Source: Planifilum fimeticola
Lineage (GTDB): Bacteria > Bacillota > Bacilli > Thermoactinomycetales > DSM-44946
DNA length: 64,000 bases
Direction of reading: 5' to 3'
Assembly: GCF_003001905.1 (NCBI RefSeq)
Contig: NZ_PVNE01000020.1
Span: forward strand, 1 to 64,000
Part shown: positions 34,672-43,929 of the stretch, one piece after another
Position numbering within the stretch: the stretch's first letter is position 1
Layout of the letters: every line of letters starts with the position of its first letter
The notes under the pieces: model-generated
What the model was told of the DNA's origin: nothing
The model's database searches: none
Seen by the model: only the letters and a program-made list of their open reading frames with translations
Program-made: the position numbers and the translations under genes

Positions 34672-34986
34672 TCAATGGGTGCTGGTTTTGGTCGTTTTTT
34701 CTCCGGGGTTCTTCGAGCCTTTTCCCTTGATCACCCGGAGGTGGGGCCTCCCTTTGGCTGTCCGTTTGCCGCTGAGGGGCTGGGGCCTTCTCGACGAATG
34801 GGGGCGCGACGGGTAGACCAAGCGCATCAGCCATCGCGGGGGACGTTTGTAGAGGAAATAGATGATCCCCACCAACAGCAGGGGGAAGAGAATTCCCCCC
34901 GGTTTTTGGCTGAAGACACTCAACAGCCCGATCCCGATCAGCGCGTAGACGGTATAGCGCCAGATTTTCCACCTTCGACCGTACAT
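34672..34986 (-). CDS. yqhP: YqhP-like small membrane protein
   Basis: The 104-residue protein has two membrane helices (WRYTVYALIGIGLLSVF and ILFPLLLVGIIYFLY) and a long basic, Lys/Arg/Pro-rich tail from about residue 50. It begins 10 bases after the yqhQ stop, so they are one transcript, which mirrors yqhQ-yqhP in B. subtilis. ATG 34986 follows GAGGTTGGTCGG. The function is unknown; the tail could contact RNA or anionic lipids. Confidence 0.65.
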   Translation of the reverse strand: MYGRRWKIWRYTVYALIGIGLLSVFSQKPGGILFPLLLVGIIYFLYKRPPRWLMRLVYPSRPHSSRRPQPLSGKRTAKGRPHLRVIKGKGSKNPGEKTTKTSTH

Positions 34987-34996
34987 CCGACCAACC

Positions 34997-35989
34997 TCAT
35001 TTCCCCAGGGGTTCGTCACCGGTCAAGCCGGTCATTCCGATCGGAACCTTGGAGGAGACGGCGGCTTTTTCGGCGTATTGATCGTCCAGGATGCGCATGC
35101 GCTCAAAGGCGGCGATGGCCACCTCCACTTGATCGTCCCGAGGCTCGCGGGTGGTCAATTTCTGAAGCCACAGTCCCGGATAGCCGAGGTAGTTGAGTAT
35201 GGGAATGTCTCGCACTGCGTTGGTAAATTTGAGCATCTCGTAGGACAATCCGACGACGATGGGCAAAAGCAGCAGGCGGGTGGCAATCCGATCCCAGACG
35301 TTTTCGTAGCTGAAGAAGGAATAGATGACCACCCCGATCAGGATCGTGAGCACGATGAAACTGCTTCCGCATCGGTAGTGGAGGGTGGAGCGCTGTTGGA
35401 CGTTGTCTACAGTTAATTCTACCCCTGCCTCGTAGGCGTTAATCACCTTGTGCTCGGCCCCGTGATACTGAAACAGGCGCTTGATGGCCGGTGCCTGTGA
35501 AATGAGGAACAGGTAACCCAGAAGCAAAAGGGTCTTGATTCCGCCTTCAATCAGGTTTTGGACGATCAGGTTGCTGATGTATCGGTCAAACAGAATGCTG
35601 GCCAAAAAGGCGGGCAAGGCGGTGAACAGCATCTTGCCGAACAAGAGGGACAGCACGCCGGCGACGGCGACGCCCAGAATCATCTCCAGCTGGGATGGGG
35701 ATGAGGACTTTTCCTCGTCGGGACGGTCTGGAGCCTCATCCAGTTCGTACCGTTCGGAGGCGAATTGAAGGTGTTTCGCTCCCGATATGCCGGCTTCGAT
35801 CAGGGCGACCATCCCCCGGACGAAGGGAATCCTGCGAAGAACGCGAATGAGAGGGGAAGGTCGGCTGAAGGTTTCGTAGGTTTCAATCCGGCCGTCCTTT
35901 CGCCGGACTGCCGTCACTTGAACGTAGCGTCCGCCGAACATGACGCCTTCGATCACGGCTTGGCCGCCGTAGGCCACGGGTTTGCTCAT
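34997..35989 (-). CDS. yqhQ: DUF1385 membrane protein YqhQ
   Basis: The 330-residue protein matches DUF1385: YGGQAVIEGVMFGG at the start, FQYHGAEHKVINAYEAG near the middle and RCGSSFIVLTI. It has four to five membrane helices. The function is unknown. The start is the ATG of MSKPVAYGG at 35989; the frame extends upstream without a site. It forms a minus-strand pair with yqhP, divergent from aroQ. Confidence 0.9.
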   Translation of the reverse strand: MSKPVAYGGQAVIEGVMFGGRYVQVTAVRRKDGRIETYETFSRPSPLIRVLRRIPFVRGMVALIEAGISGAKHLQFASERYELDEAPDRPDEEKSSSPSQLEMILGVAVAGVLSLLFGKMLFTALPAFLASILFDRYISNLIVQNLIEGGIKTLLLLGYLFLISQAPAIKRLFQYHGAEHKVINAYEAGVELTVDNVQQRSTLHYRCGSSFIVLTILIGVVIYSFFSYENVWDRIATRLLLLPIVVGLSYEMLKFTNAVRDIPILNYLGYPGLWLQKLTTREPRDDQVEVAIAAFERMRILDDQYAEKAAVSSKVPIGMTGLTGDEPLGK

Positions 35990-36174
35990 ATCGCAACCAC
36001 CACTGGGTAAAGGATTGGAACCCGGGGGAAGCTCGCCGCGGGTTTGCTTGAAATGCAAATCTCTCCCTCATTTTAACACAAAACGGACGAAAGGCGGAGA
36101 GGATGAACAAAAGCGATCCTCTCGAAGGGGATTTTGTGATAAAATGGCTGGCAGAAACGAGAGGAGGGGGGCGT

Positions 36175-36669
36175 GTGGCTCGCATTCTCATCTTGAACGG
36201 CCCCAACCTGAACCGATTGGGAAAGCGGGAACCGGACATATACGGACGGGTCACCCTGGACGAGTTGAATGAGCGGGTCCGGAGTCGGGCGAAGGCCTGG
36301 GGATTGAAAGTGGAGTGCTTTCAATCCAACCATGAAGGGGAATTGATCGACCGGATCCACGCCGCCGAGGGCACCTTCGATTACATAATCATCAATCCGG
36401 GGGCTTTCACCCATTACAGTTACGCGATTCGGGACGCACTCGCTTCCGTGAATGTGCCCTTTGTCGAAGTCCACCTGTCCAATGTGCATGCCCGGGAAAC
36501 CTTTCGGTCCCATTCGGTGACCGCTCCGATCAGTGACGGGCAGATCGTGGGCTTCGGTCCGCTCGGATACGAGCTTGCCCTGTACGCGGTGGCAGTGAGG
36601 TTGGGCGTCTTGCAGAGGGGGGATCCAGATGGAGGAACGATTGGCCCGGCTGCGGGCGAAAATGTCTGA
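36175..36669 (+). CDS. aroQ: 3-dehydroquinate dehydratase, type II
   Basis: The 164-residue shikimate-pathway enzyme has ILNGPNLNRLGKREPDIYG with catalytic Tyr23, SNHEGELIDRIH, NPGAFTHYSYAIRDAL, and EVHLSNVHARETFRSHS with the catalytic His. The GTG at 36175 follows GAGGAGGGGG. The carboxy end is about 20 residues longer than usual because the reading frame runs 41 bases into papQ. It begins aroQ-papQ-efp, as in Bacillus (yqhS-yqhT-efp). Confidence 0.95.
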   Translation: MARILILNGPNLNRLGKREPDIYGRVTLDELNERVRSRAKAWGLKVECFQSNHEGELIDRIHAAEGTFDYIIINPGAFTHYSYAIRDALASVNVPFVEVHLSNVHARETFRSHSVTAPISDGQIVGFGPLGYELALYAVAVRLGVLQRGDPDGGTIGPAAGENV

Positions 36670-37699
36670 AAAGGACCTTGAGGCTTTGTTGATCAGTCAT
36701 CCCATCAACCGGCGTTACATAACGGGCTTTGCCGGAACGGCGGGAATGGCGCTTGTCACGGAAAAGGATGCGCTCCTGATCACCGATTTTCGTTATATGA
36801 CCCAGGTGAGGCAGCAGTCGCCTCATTTTGAGGCGTACCGCCATGACGGCGACATTTTTCAGGCCGTCGCCGATCTCTGCCGGCAGCGCGGATTAAAGGC
36901 CCTGGCTTTTGAGCAGGATCATTTAACCTACGGGGAAGTGGCAAGACTAAGAAAGTCCATGGGGGACAGAGAAACGGTGCCCACAAGCCGCATGGTCGAG
37001 TCCCTCCGGGCGGTGAAGGACGAAGAGGAACTGGATGTGATCAGGCAAGCGGCGGCAATCGTCGATCGGGCCTTTGACCGCATTCTGGAGGAGCTTCGTC
37101 CCGGCCGGACGGAACGGGAGATCGCCCTGCGCCTCGAGTTCATGATGCGGGAGATGGGGGCGGACGGCTCCGCCTTTGCCATCATTGTGGCTTCCGGTCC
37201 CCGGTCGGCCCTTCCCCACGGTGTGGCCAGCGACCGTGTGTTGGAAAAGGGGGACCTGGTTACCCTCGATTTCGGGGCCTCGTATCGCGGTTATTGTTCG
37301 GACATCACCCGGACGGTGGTGTTGGGAGAGCCGAACGACCAGCAGCGAAAGATCTACGAAGTGGTCAGGGAGGCACAGCAGGCCGCCGTCGATGCGATCC
37401 GTCCCGGCATGACCGGAAAGGAGGCGGACCGGGTGGCCAGGGACCGGATCAAGGATCACGGATATGCCGATTACTTTGGTCACGGAACCGGCCACGGCCT
37501 GGGAATGGAAGTCCACGAGGCGCCGCGGCTTTCCCCGAGGGGGGAGGAGATTTTGCAGCCGGGAATGGTGGTTACGGTGGAACCGGGAATTTACCTTCCC
37601 GATTTCGGGGGCGTCCGCATCGAGGATGACGTGATCGTGACGGAGGACGGGTGCGAAGTGTTGACGCAGAGTCCGAAACATCTCATCGTGATCCAATAG
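36629..37699 (+). CDS. papQ: Xaa-Pro aminopeptidase (M24 family)
   Basis: The 356-residue protein has an amino-terminal creatinase-like domain and a pita-bread catalytic domain. Its two-metal ligands lie in order: TLDFGASYRG and SDITRTV (two Asp), GHGTGHGLGMEVHE (His), TVEPGIY (Glu) and GVRIEDDVIV (Glu). It removes amino-terminal residues before proline, a role linked to EF-P targets by neighbourhood. ATG 36629 lies inside aroQ, 41 bases before its stop. Confidence 0.95.
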   Translation: MEERLARLRAKMSEKDLEALLISHPINRRYITGFAGTAGMALVTEKDALLITDFRYMTQVRQQSPHFEAYRHDGDIFQAVADLCRQRGLKALAFEQDHLTYGEVARLRKSMGDRETVPTSRMVESLRAVKDEEELDVIRQAAAIVDRAFDRILEELRPGRTEREIALRLEFMMREMGADGSAFAIIVASGPRSALPHGVASDRVLEKGDLVTLDFGASYRGYCSDITRTVVLGEPNDQQRKIYEVVREAQQAAVDAIRPGMTGKEADRVARDRIKDHGYADYFGHGTGHGLGMEVHEAPRLSPRGEEILQPGMVVTVEPGIYLPDFGGVRIEDDVIVTEDGCEVLTQSPKHLIVIQ

Positions 37700-37724
37700 G
37701 GACAGAGAGCAAGGAGGATGAATC

Positions 37725-38282
37725 ATGATCTCAACCAATGATTTTCGCGTGGGATTGACCATCGAACTGGACGGGGACGTCTGGCAAGTGATGGAGTTTC
37801 AACATGTGAAGCCCGGAAAAGGAGCCGCCTTTGTCCGCTCGAAGTTGCGCAACCTCCGCAACGGAAACATCCAGGAGAAGACCTTCCGGGCGGGAGAAAA
37901 GGTTCCCCGCGCCCACGTGGAGACGCGGCAGATGCAGTATCTGTATGAAAGCGGCGGCGAATACACCTTCATGGACAACGAAACCTACGAGCAGGTCAGC
38001 CTGCCGAGGGAGCGGCTGGAGCGGGAAGTCAAATTTCTCAAGGAAAACATGAACGTCAACCTGGTTATCTACAAGGGGGACACCATCGGGGTTCAGCTGC
38101 CCAACACCGTCGAGCTGGAAGTGGTGGAGACCGAACCCGGCATCAAGGGGGACACGGCGACGGGCGGCAGCAAGCCTGCCAAGCTGGAGACGGGATTGGT
38201 TGTCCAGGTTCCTCTGTTCGTCCAGGAGGGAGATCGGCTGATCATCGACACCCGGAGCGGAGAGTACGTCTCCCGGGCCTAG
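37725..38282 (+). CDS. efp: Elongation factor P
   Basis: The 185-residue three-domain protein rescues ribosomes stalled at polyproline. Lys32, in the loop PGKGAAF, is the usual modified residue (5-aminopentanol in B. subtilis). The ATG follows AAGGAGG. It lies 25 bases after papQ and ends the aroQ-papQ-efp unit. Confidence 0.98.
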   Translation: MISTNDFRVGLTIELDGDVWQVMEFQHVKPGKGAAFVRSKLRNLRNGNIQEKTFRAGEKVPRAHVETRQMQYLYESGGEYTFMDNETYEQVSLPRERLEREVKFLKENMNVNLVIYKGDTIGVQLPNTVELEVVETEPGIKGDTATGGSKPAKLETGLVVQVPLFVQEGDRLIIDTRSGEYVSRA

Positions 38283-38290
38283 AGGAACAT

Positions 38291-38329
38291 CACAAGAGGG
38301 AGTGTGCCACAGGCGCACTCCCTCTTGTG
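38291..38329. repeat. Perfect 14-bp hairpin between efp and the DUF441 gene
   Basis: Bases 38291-38304 are the exact reverse complement of 38316-38329, with an 11-base loop. No T run follows on either side, but its place between convergent genes suggests a shared terminator. Confidence 0.6.
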
Positions 38330-38360
38330 CGTATCTGACGGATTTAGGATGATTGCATGC

Positions 38361-38819
38361 TCATCTGGACCATATCCAGTTGAGCACTTTGAGCAAAAAG
38401 GCGGTGATTCCCGCGGCCATCAGTGGGCCGACGGGAATTCCCCTCAGCATGACGATCCCGATGATGGACCCGATCACCAGCCCGATGATCAGTTGGGGAT
38501 CCATCTTCAAAAGATCCAATCCCTTTCCGTTCATGTAGGTGGCCAGCATTCCCCCGATGATGGCCAGGATCCCGGGAAGAGAGGTGAACATGGAGGTGAT
38601 CTCCTTGACGGAAATCCGCCCGGTGGCAAAGGGGACCAGGACGGCGATGGTGAGAAACAACAACCCCAATTCCAAACCGCGCCTTTCCACGGCGGGAAAA
38701 TAGCGTTCCAGGTGGGTCAATTTCAGGATCAACAAAAGGCTGGCGGCGGTGGAAATGATGGGAGACCGTCCGACCAATCCGATGACGATGAGGATGACGA
38801 GGAACAGATCCGGATTCAT
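38361..38819 (-). CDS. DUF441/UPF0756 membrane protein (YtwI-like)
   Basis: The 152-residue protein has four hydrophobic helices and matches B. subtilis YtwI ([20 protein letters not shown] near residue 50). The function is unknown. The ATG at 38819 is chosen because GGGGATG lies six bases upstream; another ATG at 38825 is possible. It belongs to a minus-strand set inserted between efp and spoIIIAA. Confidence 0.85.
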   Translation of the reverse strand: MNPDLFLVILIVIGLVGRSPIISTAASLLLILKLTHLERYFPAVERRGLELGLLFLTIAVLVPFATGRISVKEITSMFTSLPGILAIIGGMLATYMNGKGLDLLKMDPQLIIGLVIGSIIGIVMLRGIPVGPLMAAGITAFLLKVLNWIWSR

Positions 38820-38875
38820 GGGCATCCCCTGTCCGATGTGTTTGCTACCACATTATGTTCGGAGGGGACAAATTA

Positions 38876-39700
38876 TTAGCCTTCCAGCAGTTCAACCTCC
38901 TCCTTTTGCATGCCGAACTGAAAGGTATCCGAGCGTAGCCCGCGGCGGAGGGATTCGACGGCGAGCACTTCCTGTGAAGGAATGTTCCCCAAGTTGACGC
39001 CCGGGCCCAGGAGGTGCATGAGATGCGCCTGCTGGGATTTCTTCGGAGCTTCCCAGATCAGGCGGCTTGTATCGATCCGTTCCCGGATGCGGAGAACAAA
39101 ATCTTCGTCCATGTCCCCTTTGGGATCGTAGATTCCGACGTTTTCTCCCGATTCCCTCCCCTCCACGATGACGTAGGAAGCCCCGTCCTCCCGGTCCCGG
39201 ATGTAGGTTTCGACGAGGAGATCGTCCGGGATGACGGATCCCGACTGCTTTTTGCCGACCTCCGTGATCACCTGAAACCCCTTTGCTTTGGCCGTCCGGA
39301 TGATCCGGCTCCGCTCCGTGGGGGTCAGTGAGATGGTTCCGTCGGAAATTTCGATCCATTCAAATCCCAATTCCCGGAGGGTGTCCAGGTAGGCAATCCA
39401 TTGGTTTTGGCTCCGGGCGACTTCAAAAAAGGTGCCTCCCGGGTAGAGGAACACCCCGAAGGCGCGAGCCAGCTCGATCTTCCGGGTCAAAAGGGGGGCG
39501 GGGGTGAGCCCGGCGGTGCCAAATCCCAGTTTGATCCAATCGATGTATTCGGAGGACATCTCCAGCAGATCGAGAAAGGCGGACAGTCCCAAGCCCTTGT
39601 CCAGCACCATGGTCAATCCTTTGCTGCGCGGCTTGCCCCGCCGGCTCAGGGTGGGATCCGTAAGCCTGGGATCCCAAACAGTTCCCGTGTTCCGTTCCAT
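38876..39700 (-). CDS. comA: Phosphosulfolactate synthase (ComA family)
   Basis: The 274-residue TIM-barrel enzyme joins sulfite to phosphoenolpyruvate to make (R)-phosphosulfolactate. It matches the ComA/YitD group: KPRSKGLTMVLDKGLG, YIDWIKLGFGTAGL, LYPGGTFFEVA, and EWIEISDGTISL near residue 115. The ATG at 39700 follows GAGGGAAGACCG. In Bacillus the product is sulfolactate, a spore constituent; coenzyme M synthesis is not expected here. ComB/YitC is not in the window. Confidence 0.88.
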   Translation of the reverse strand: MERNTGTVWDPRLTDPTLSRRGKPRSKGLTMVLDKGLGLSAFLDLLEMSSEYIDWIKLGFGTAGLTPAPLLTRKIELARAFGVFLYPGGTFFEVARSQNQWIAYLDTLRELGFEWIEISDGTISLTPTERSRIIRTAKAKGFQVITEVGKKQSGSVIPDDLLVETYIRDREDGASYVIVEGRESGENVGIYDPKGDMDEDFVLRIRERIDTSRLIWEAPKKSQQAHLMHLLGPGVNLGNIPSQEVLAVESLRRGLRSDTFQFGMQKEEVELLEG

Positions 39701-39786
39701 CGGTCTTCCCTCGCTTCCTGTTTCTTTCCCCAACGCGGTTTTCTGTTTTCATGTTATGCGGAAGCGCTCGGCGGGTGCCCAGAGAA

Positions 39787-41064
39787 TCAAGTGGGTTGCA
39801 ACCCTCTTTTGCGAAGGAGGACGCGGGTTTGTCCGCCCTTTCCCCGGAGAAGGCCCGTCTGACGGATGGTTTTCAGGGCGAGAACGCCCGACAGGGCGGC
39901 CAAGGCGCTGGCCCCCAGGAACAGCAGAAGGCGCTGGTTTTCCAATACTCCGAAGATCGGGGGACCGATCGCCACCCCCAAGAAGCGGACGCTGCCGTAC
40001 AGGGAGGTGACGATTCCCCGTTCATCGGCTCCGACGGCGGAAGTGATGAGGGTGTTGAGGCTGGGAAGGACCAGTCCGCTGCCGATTCCGATCAGCACGA
40101 GGAGTCCCAGGAGCACATAGGTATTGGTGAAAAAGGGGATGACCGCCATCGCCAGGGAGATGGCGAACAATCCGCCACTGATGAAAAATCTCATCCGTCG
40201 CGTCTTTTGGCGGATGTGTCCCCCCGTCCAGTACGAGGTGGAGCTCATGGCCAACAGGGGGATGGCCAGGATCAGCCCTTTCAGAATCCCGTCGACCCGG
40301 TATTTGGCTTCCAGGATGTCCGACAGGTAGAAAAGGACGCCGAACAGGATGAAAAGCGTGACCGCTCCGGCCAAAAAGGCGACGAGCAACCACTTCCCCT
40401 GTCTTTTCCATATTTTCTTCAGGTGTTTCCGATATTGGGCAATCGGGGGAACCTGATAGGTTCTTTCGGGTTCCTTCACGAAAATCCACAGGGCGGCGGC
40501 CGCGGGGACGATGAGGACGGGGAAGGCGAAATAAACCGCGTACCAAACGATGAGGGCGAGCAGCGCGCCGAGGATGGGGCTGAGCACTTTTCCCATGCCG
40601 TTGGAGGCTTCCAGGATTCCCAGGGCCTTGCTCCGCTTTTCCCCGCGGTACAGGTCGCTGACCAGGGCCATGGCGATGGGAGCGGTGCCGGCCGCCCCGA
40701 TACCCTGAAGGATTCGTCCCGCCAGCATGGTCATGTACGAGCCCGCAGTGGAGGCAAACCCCGCCAGAACTCCCCCCGCACCATACAGCAGCAGGCTGGG
40801 GATGATCACTTTTTTTCGCCCGAAACGATCTGAGAGGATGCCGGAAATGGGGATGACCACTCCGGCGGGGATGGAAAACAGCGTGATCAAGAGGCTTACC
40901 TGAAGTTGGGAAATGTTCAGCTCCGATCGGATCGCAGGCAGGACGGGAATCAGCATGGAATTGCCGAGGACCATGAGCAAGGGGATGGTGCTCAGTGTGA
41001 GGAGGACAACCCAAAAGCCTCGGCGGTTCTCCTCCGTCCGTTCTTGTTGAAACAAGGGGTTCAC
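39787..41064 (-). CDS. MFS drug/proton antiporter-type transporter
   Basis: The 425-residue protein has 12 helices and the MFS A-motif GILSDRFGRKKV near residue 75, plus a second-half repeat. A motif GRILQGIGAAGTAPIAMALV near residue 115 is typical of drug/proton antiporters. GTG 41064 is used; a TTG nine bases inside has a slightly better GAGGTG spacing. The substrate is unknown. Confidence 0.85.
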   Translation of the reverse strand: MNPLFQQERTEENRRGFWVVLLTLSTIPLLMVLGNSMLIPVLPAIRSELNISQLQVSLLITLFSIPAGVVIPISGILSDRFGRKKVIIPSLLLYGAGGVLAGFASTAGSYMTMLAGRILQGIGAAGTAPIAMALVSDLYRGEKRSKALGILEASNGMGKVLSPILGALLALIVWYAVYFAFPVLIVPAAAALWIFVKEPERTYQVPPIAQYRKHLKKIWKRQGKWLLVAFLAGAVTLFILFGVLFYLSDILEAKYRVDGILKGLILAIPLLAMSSTSYWTGGHIRQKTRRMRFFISGGLFAISLAMAVIPFFTNTYVLLGLLVLIGIGSGLVLPSLNTLITSAVGADERGIVTSLYGSVRFLGVAIGPPIFGVLENQRLLLFLGASALAALSGVLALKTIRQTGLLRGKGGQTRVLLRKRGLQPT

Positions 41065-41184
41065 CTCACTCCGTTGGTGGTGCTCCCCTTAGGGTATCCA
41101 AAACGGCTTTTTGTATCAGGGGTATTCGGGAAGGGTCCTCGGGCGACAATAACGGTGAAGTTTGCAAACAGGAGGGATGCAGTC

Positions 41185-41646
41185 ATGGCAACATCATTTG
41201 AGCGCCTGCGACGGGAGTTGTCCTATCTCAAGGGGATGACCGAAGGAGAAGAGCGGGATCATCGGTTGAGCCTCCGGGCGTTCCAGCGCCTCATCCAGCT
41301 TCTCGATGAGTGGATGGAGGAAACGGAACAGTTGAGCCGAAGGCAGGAGGAGTTGGAGGAGTACGTGGAGGCGATCGACGAGGACCTGAATGATTTGGAA
41401 ATGACCGTGTACGATGAGGAAGATTTGCAGGAGGAAGATGCCGGATATCTGAAGGTGGAGTGTCCGGAGTGCCGGGAGGATGTATGGGTTGACGAGAAGG
41501 TGTTGGATGATGATTCCGTGGAGGAAGTGATTTGTCCCGACTGCCGCACGGTGCTCCTGGTCAACCGGGACGAAGAAGGGCAGCGGAAGGTTCCTGCAAA
41601 CGGAGAATACGCGAAGGAGGAGATGGAGCCCCCGCGGATCAATTGA
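41185..41646 (+). CDS. CD1247-type protein with zinc ribbon
   Basis: The 153-residue acidic protein has a coiled coil (about 4-70, with many Glu and Leu) and a Cys4 zinc ribbon: CPEC near residue 93 and CPDC near residue 116. The ATG follows GGAGGGATGCAGTC. The layout fits the CD1247 N-terminal domain family. No function is known. It sits upstream of spoIIIAA with its own terminator, so it is not part of that operon. Confidence 0.75.
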   Translation: MATSFERLRRELSYLKGMTEGEERDHRLSLRAFQRLIQLLDEWMEETEQLSRRQEELEEYVEAIDEDLNDLEMTVYDEEDLQEEDAGYLKVECPECREDVWVDEKVLDDDSVEEVICPDCRTVLLVNRDEEGQRKVPANGEYAKEEMEPPRIN

Positions 41647-41703
41647 GCAGTGCTTCAATCGTCACAATCGGTCCTGAAGGGATTATCCCCCTTGCGGAAA
41701 AAT

Positions 41704-41730
41704 CGGAGCGGCTTGGCCGCTCTTTTTTGT
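41704..41730 (+). terminator. Terminator before the spoIIIA operon
   Basis: GAGCGGC pairs with GCCGCTC across a short loop, followed by TTTTTTG. Confidence 0.8.
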
Positions 41731-41738
41731 TGGCTTGG

Positions 41739-41766
41739 TCATATTGCACCGGGACGGGCAATAAGT
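41739..41766 (+). promoter_or_regulatory. Candidate sigma-E promoter of spoIIIA
   Basis: TCATATT (41739-41745) fits the sigma-E -35 box. CAATAAGT (41759-41766) fits the -10 box (CATACAnT) at about five of eight positions after a 13-base spacer. It lies just upstream of the spoIIIAA start. Confidence 0.5.
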
Positions 41767-41799
41767 ATGAGGTAAACCGAGTGGACAGGAGGCTTCCCC

Positions 41800-42768
41800 A
41801 TGGTTCACCGAGTGCTCGGCGTGCTTCCGCTGTCCATCCGGAACTTGATGGAATCCCTGCCGGCGGAGGTGAAGAGCCGGCTGGAGGAAATCCGAGTGCG
41901 GCAGGATCGCCCTCTGGAGATCATCACGACGGAAAAGTCCCGGTTTGTCACTCCGAAGGGCGGGCTTACCCGGGATCCCCGGGATGCGTACCGGCCTTCC
42001 GGGGAAGATTGCCGGAAGATGCTGAATCTGATCAGCAACCATTCCCTGTATGCGCTGGAAGAGGAGCTGAGGAGGGGATACGTCACCATCGAAGGTGGAC
42101 ACCGGATCGGGTTGGCCGGGAAAGTGGTCGTCGAAGGGGGGAGGGTGAAACACCTGAGGGACATCACCGGATTCAACGTCCGGATCGCACGACAGATCCC
42201 CGGGGTGGCGGGCGATCTCATCCCTTACCTCTTTCAAGGAGGGCGGGCGGAGAACGTGCTCATCGTTTCGCCGCCGCAATGCGGGAAGACCACTCTGCTC
42301 CGGGATCTGGCGCGGATCGTCAGCACCGGGGACAAGGGCCTCTCCCCCCTAAAGGTGGGGATTGTGGATGAGCGATCGGAGCTGGCCGGGTGCGTGCAGG
42401 GAATTCCCCAGCATGATGTCGGCCCCCGAACGGATGTGTTGGACGGATGCCCGAAAGCGGAAGGGATGATGATGATGATCCGTTCCATGTCGCCGGACAT
42501 TCTGGTGGTGGATGAGATCGGTCGCAGGGAGGACGGGGAGGCGGTGTACGAGGCGGTTCATGCCGGGGTGCAAGTGTTTACCACAGCCCACGGCCGCACC
42601 TTGGAAGAGGTGTGCCGAAGGCCCACGATTTCCGCTCTTGCGCGGGACGGGGTGTTCGGCCGGTATGTATTGCTGAGCCGGCGTCGCGGTCCCGGCACGG
42701 TGGAAGGCGTGTTCGATCGGTCCTTTCGACGGGTCGGACGGATGGAGATGGTCCGTTCACCATGCTGA
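41800..42768 (+). CDS. spoIIIAA: Stage III sporulation protein AA (ATPase)
   Basis: The 322-residue AAA-like secretion ATPase powers the SpoIIIA-SpoIIQ channel from the mother cell. It has SPPQCGKTTLLRDLAR as Walker A near residue 155, IVDERSELAG, and LVVDEIGRREDGEAV as Walker B. The first glycine of the usual P-loop is Ser here; Gly-Lys-Thr is intact. ATG 41800 follows AGGAGG-like ACAGGAGGC. Its end overlaps spoIIIAB by seven bases. Confidence 0.95.
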   Translation: MVHRVLGVLPLSIRNLMESLPAEVKSRLEEIRVRQDRPLEIITTEKSRFVTPKGGLTRDPRDAYRPSGEDCRKMLNLISNHSLYALEEELRRGYVTIEGGHRIGLAGKVVVEGGRVKHLRDITGFNVRIARQIPGVAGDLIPYLFQGGRAENVLIVSPPQCGKTTLLRDLARIVSTGDKGLSPLKVGIVDERSELAGCVQGIPQHDVGPRTDVLDGCPKAEGMMMMIRSMSPDILVVDEIGRREDGEAVYEAVHAGVQVFTTAHGRTLEEVCRRPTISALARDGVFGRYVLLSRRRGPGTVEGVFDRSFRRVGRMEMVRSPC

Positions 42769-43280
42769 AGTTGATCGGAGCCGTTTTGATCCTGATTTCC
42801 ACCACCATGACCGGATTTCGCATGGCCCGCCGTTATGCCGAACGCCCCAGGCAAATCCGACAGCTCCGCCAGTCCCTGTCCCTGTTGGAGACGGATATCG
42901 CCTACGGATCCCGCACGCTGGTGGAAGCCTTTCGGTTGATCGGGAAACGGGAGCGGGACCCGGTCGCTTCCCTCTTTTCCTCCTGCGTCCGATATCTGGA
43001 GACCCTCGATGGAGCATCCACGTACCAGTGTTGGAAAAAGGCCGTGGAGGAGACGTGGCCGCGTACGGCGATGGGCGTGCCCGAGCGGGAAGTGATGATT
43101 GATTTCGGCAAGACCTTGGGTCTGTCCGACCGCCAGGATCAACTGCAGCATCTGAGGATGGCGATCGCCAATCTGAAGGTGGAGGAGAATCATGCCAGGG
43201 ACGAGCAGGTGCGTTACGAAAAGATGTGCAAGACCCTGGGGTTTCTTGCCGGAGCGCTCCTCGTCATTCTGATGATCTAG
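42762..43280 (+). CDS. spoIIIAB: Stage III sporulation protein AB
   Basis: The 172-residue membrane protein is close to the 171 residues of B. subtilis. It has helices at both ends and a soluble helical middle (LRQSLSLLETDIAYGSRTLVEA), with a GspF-like arrangement. ATG 42762 lies within the end of spoIIIAA. A longer open frame upstream is not used. Confidence 0.93.
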   Translation: MLKLIGAVLILISTTMTGFRMARRYAERPRQIRQLRQSLSLLETDIAYGSRTLVEAFRLIGKRERDPVASLFSSCVRYLETLDGASTYQCWKKAVEETWPRTAMGVPEREVMIDFGKTLGLSDRQDQLQHLRMAIANLKVEENHARDEQVRYEKMCKTLGFLAGALLVILMI

Positions 43281-43304
43281 CCTTTTACGACCGGGGGGTC
43301 ACCG

Positions 43305-43511
43305 ATGTCGTTCAATGTGGACGCTGTCTTTCAAATCGCCGGAATCGGGATCATCGTCGCCATGATGCACACGGTCCTCAAGCAGATGGGCAAGGAAGAT
43401 TATGCCCAATGGGTGACGCTGATCGGGTTTATCGTGGTCTTGTTCATGGTGGCCACGATGGTGGAGGATCTGTTCCAGACGATCAAAAACGTTTTCCTGT
43501 TCAAGTCGTGA
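43305..43511 (+). CDS. spoIIIAC: Stage III sporulation protein AC
   Basis: The 68-residue, two-helix membrane protein is of the usual length (B. subtilis 68). It contains VFQIAGIGIIVAMMHTVLKQMGKEDYA. It is a small part of the channel complex. Confidence 0.95.
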   Translation: MSFNVDAVFQIAGIGIIVAMMHTVLKQMGKEDYAQWVTLIGFIVVLFMVATMVEDLFQTIKNVFLFKS

Positions 43512-43527
43512 GAAGGGGGCGATCCCC

Positions 43528-43917
43528 TTGGAAATCATCCAGGTGGTCGGCCTCGGTTTGATCGCCACCTTTCTCATCCTGGTCATCAAGGAACAAAAAC
43601 CCGTCTTCGCCTTTTTGCTCGCCACCTTCGCCGGGATTGTCATTTTTATCTCCCTTGCAGGCAAGTTGGCCGATGTGATCCGAACCCTGGAACAGCTGGC
43701 CACCCAGGCGGGTGTGAAGACGACCTTTCTCGAGACGGTGCTGAAGATCATCGGCATCGCCTACATCGCCGAATTCGGCGCACAGGTGACGCGGGACGCG
43801 GGGCAGGGCTCCATCGCTTCCAAAATTGAGATGGCCGGAAAAGTGCTGATCATGGTGATGGCGATTCCCATTGTGATGATGATCATCGAGACGATCATCA
43901 AAATCCTTCCATCGTGA
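43528..43917 (+). CDS. spoIIIAD: Stage III sporulation protein AD
   Basis: The 129-residue multi-helix membrane protein pairs with AC. The TTG start at 43528 follows AGAAGGGGGCGATCCCC. The family segment TVLKIIGIAYIAEFGAQVTRDAG is present near residue 70. Confidence 0.93.
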   Translation: MEIIQVVGLGLIATFLILVIKEQKPVFAFLLATFAGIVIFISLAGKLADVIRTLEQLATQAGVKTTFLETVLKIIGIAYIAEFGAQVTRDAGQGSIASKIEMAGKVLIMVMAIPIVMMIIETIIKILPS

Positions 43918-43929
43918 GGATGGTTGCCC

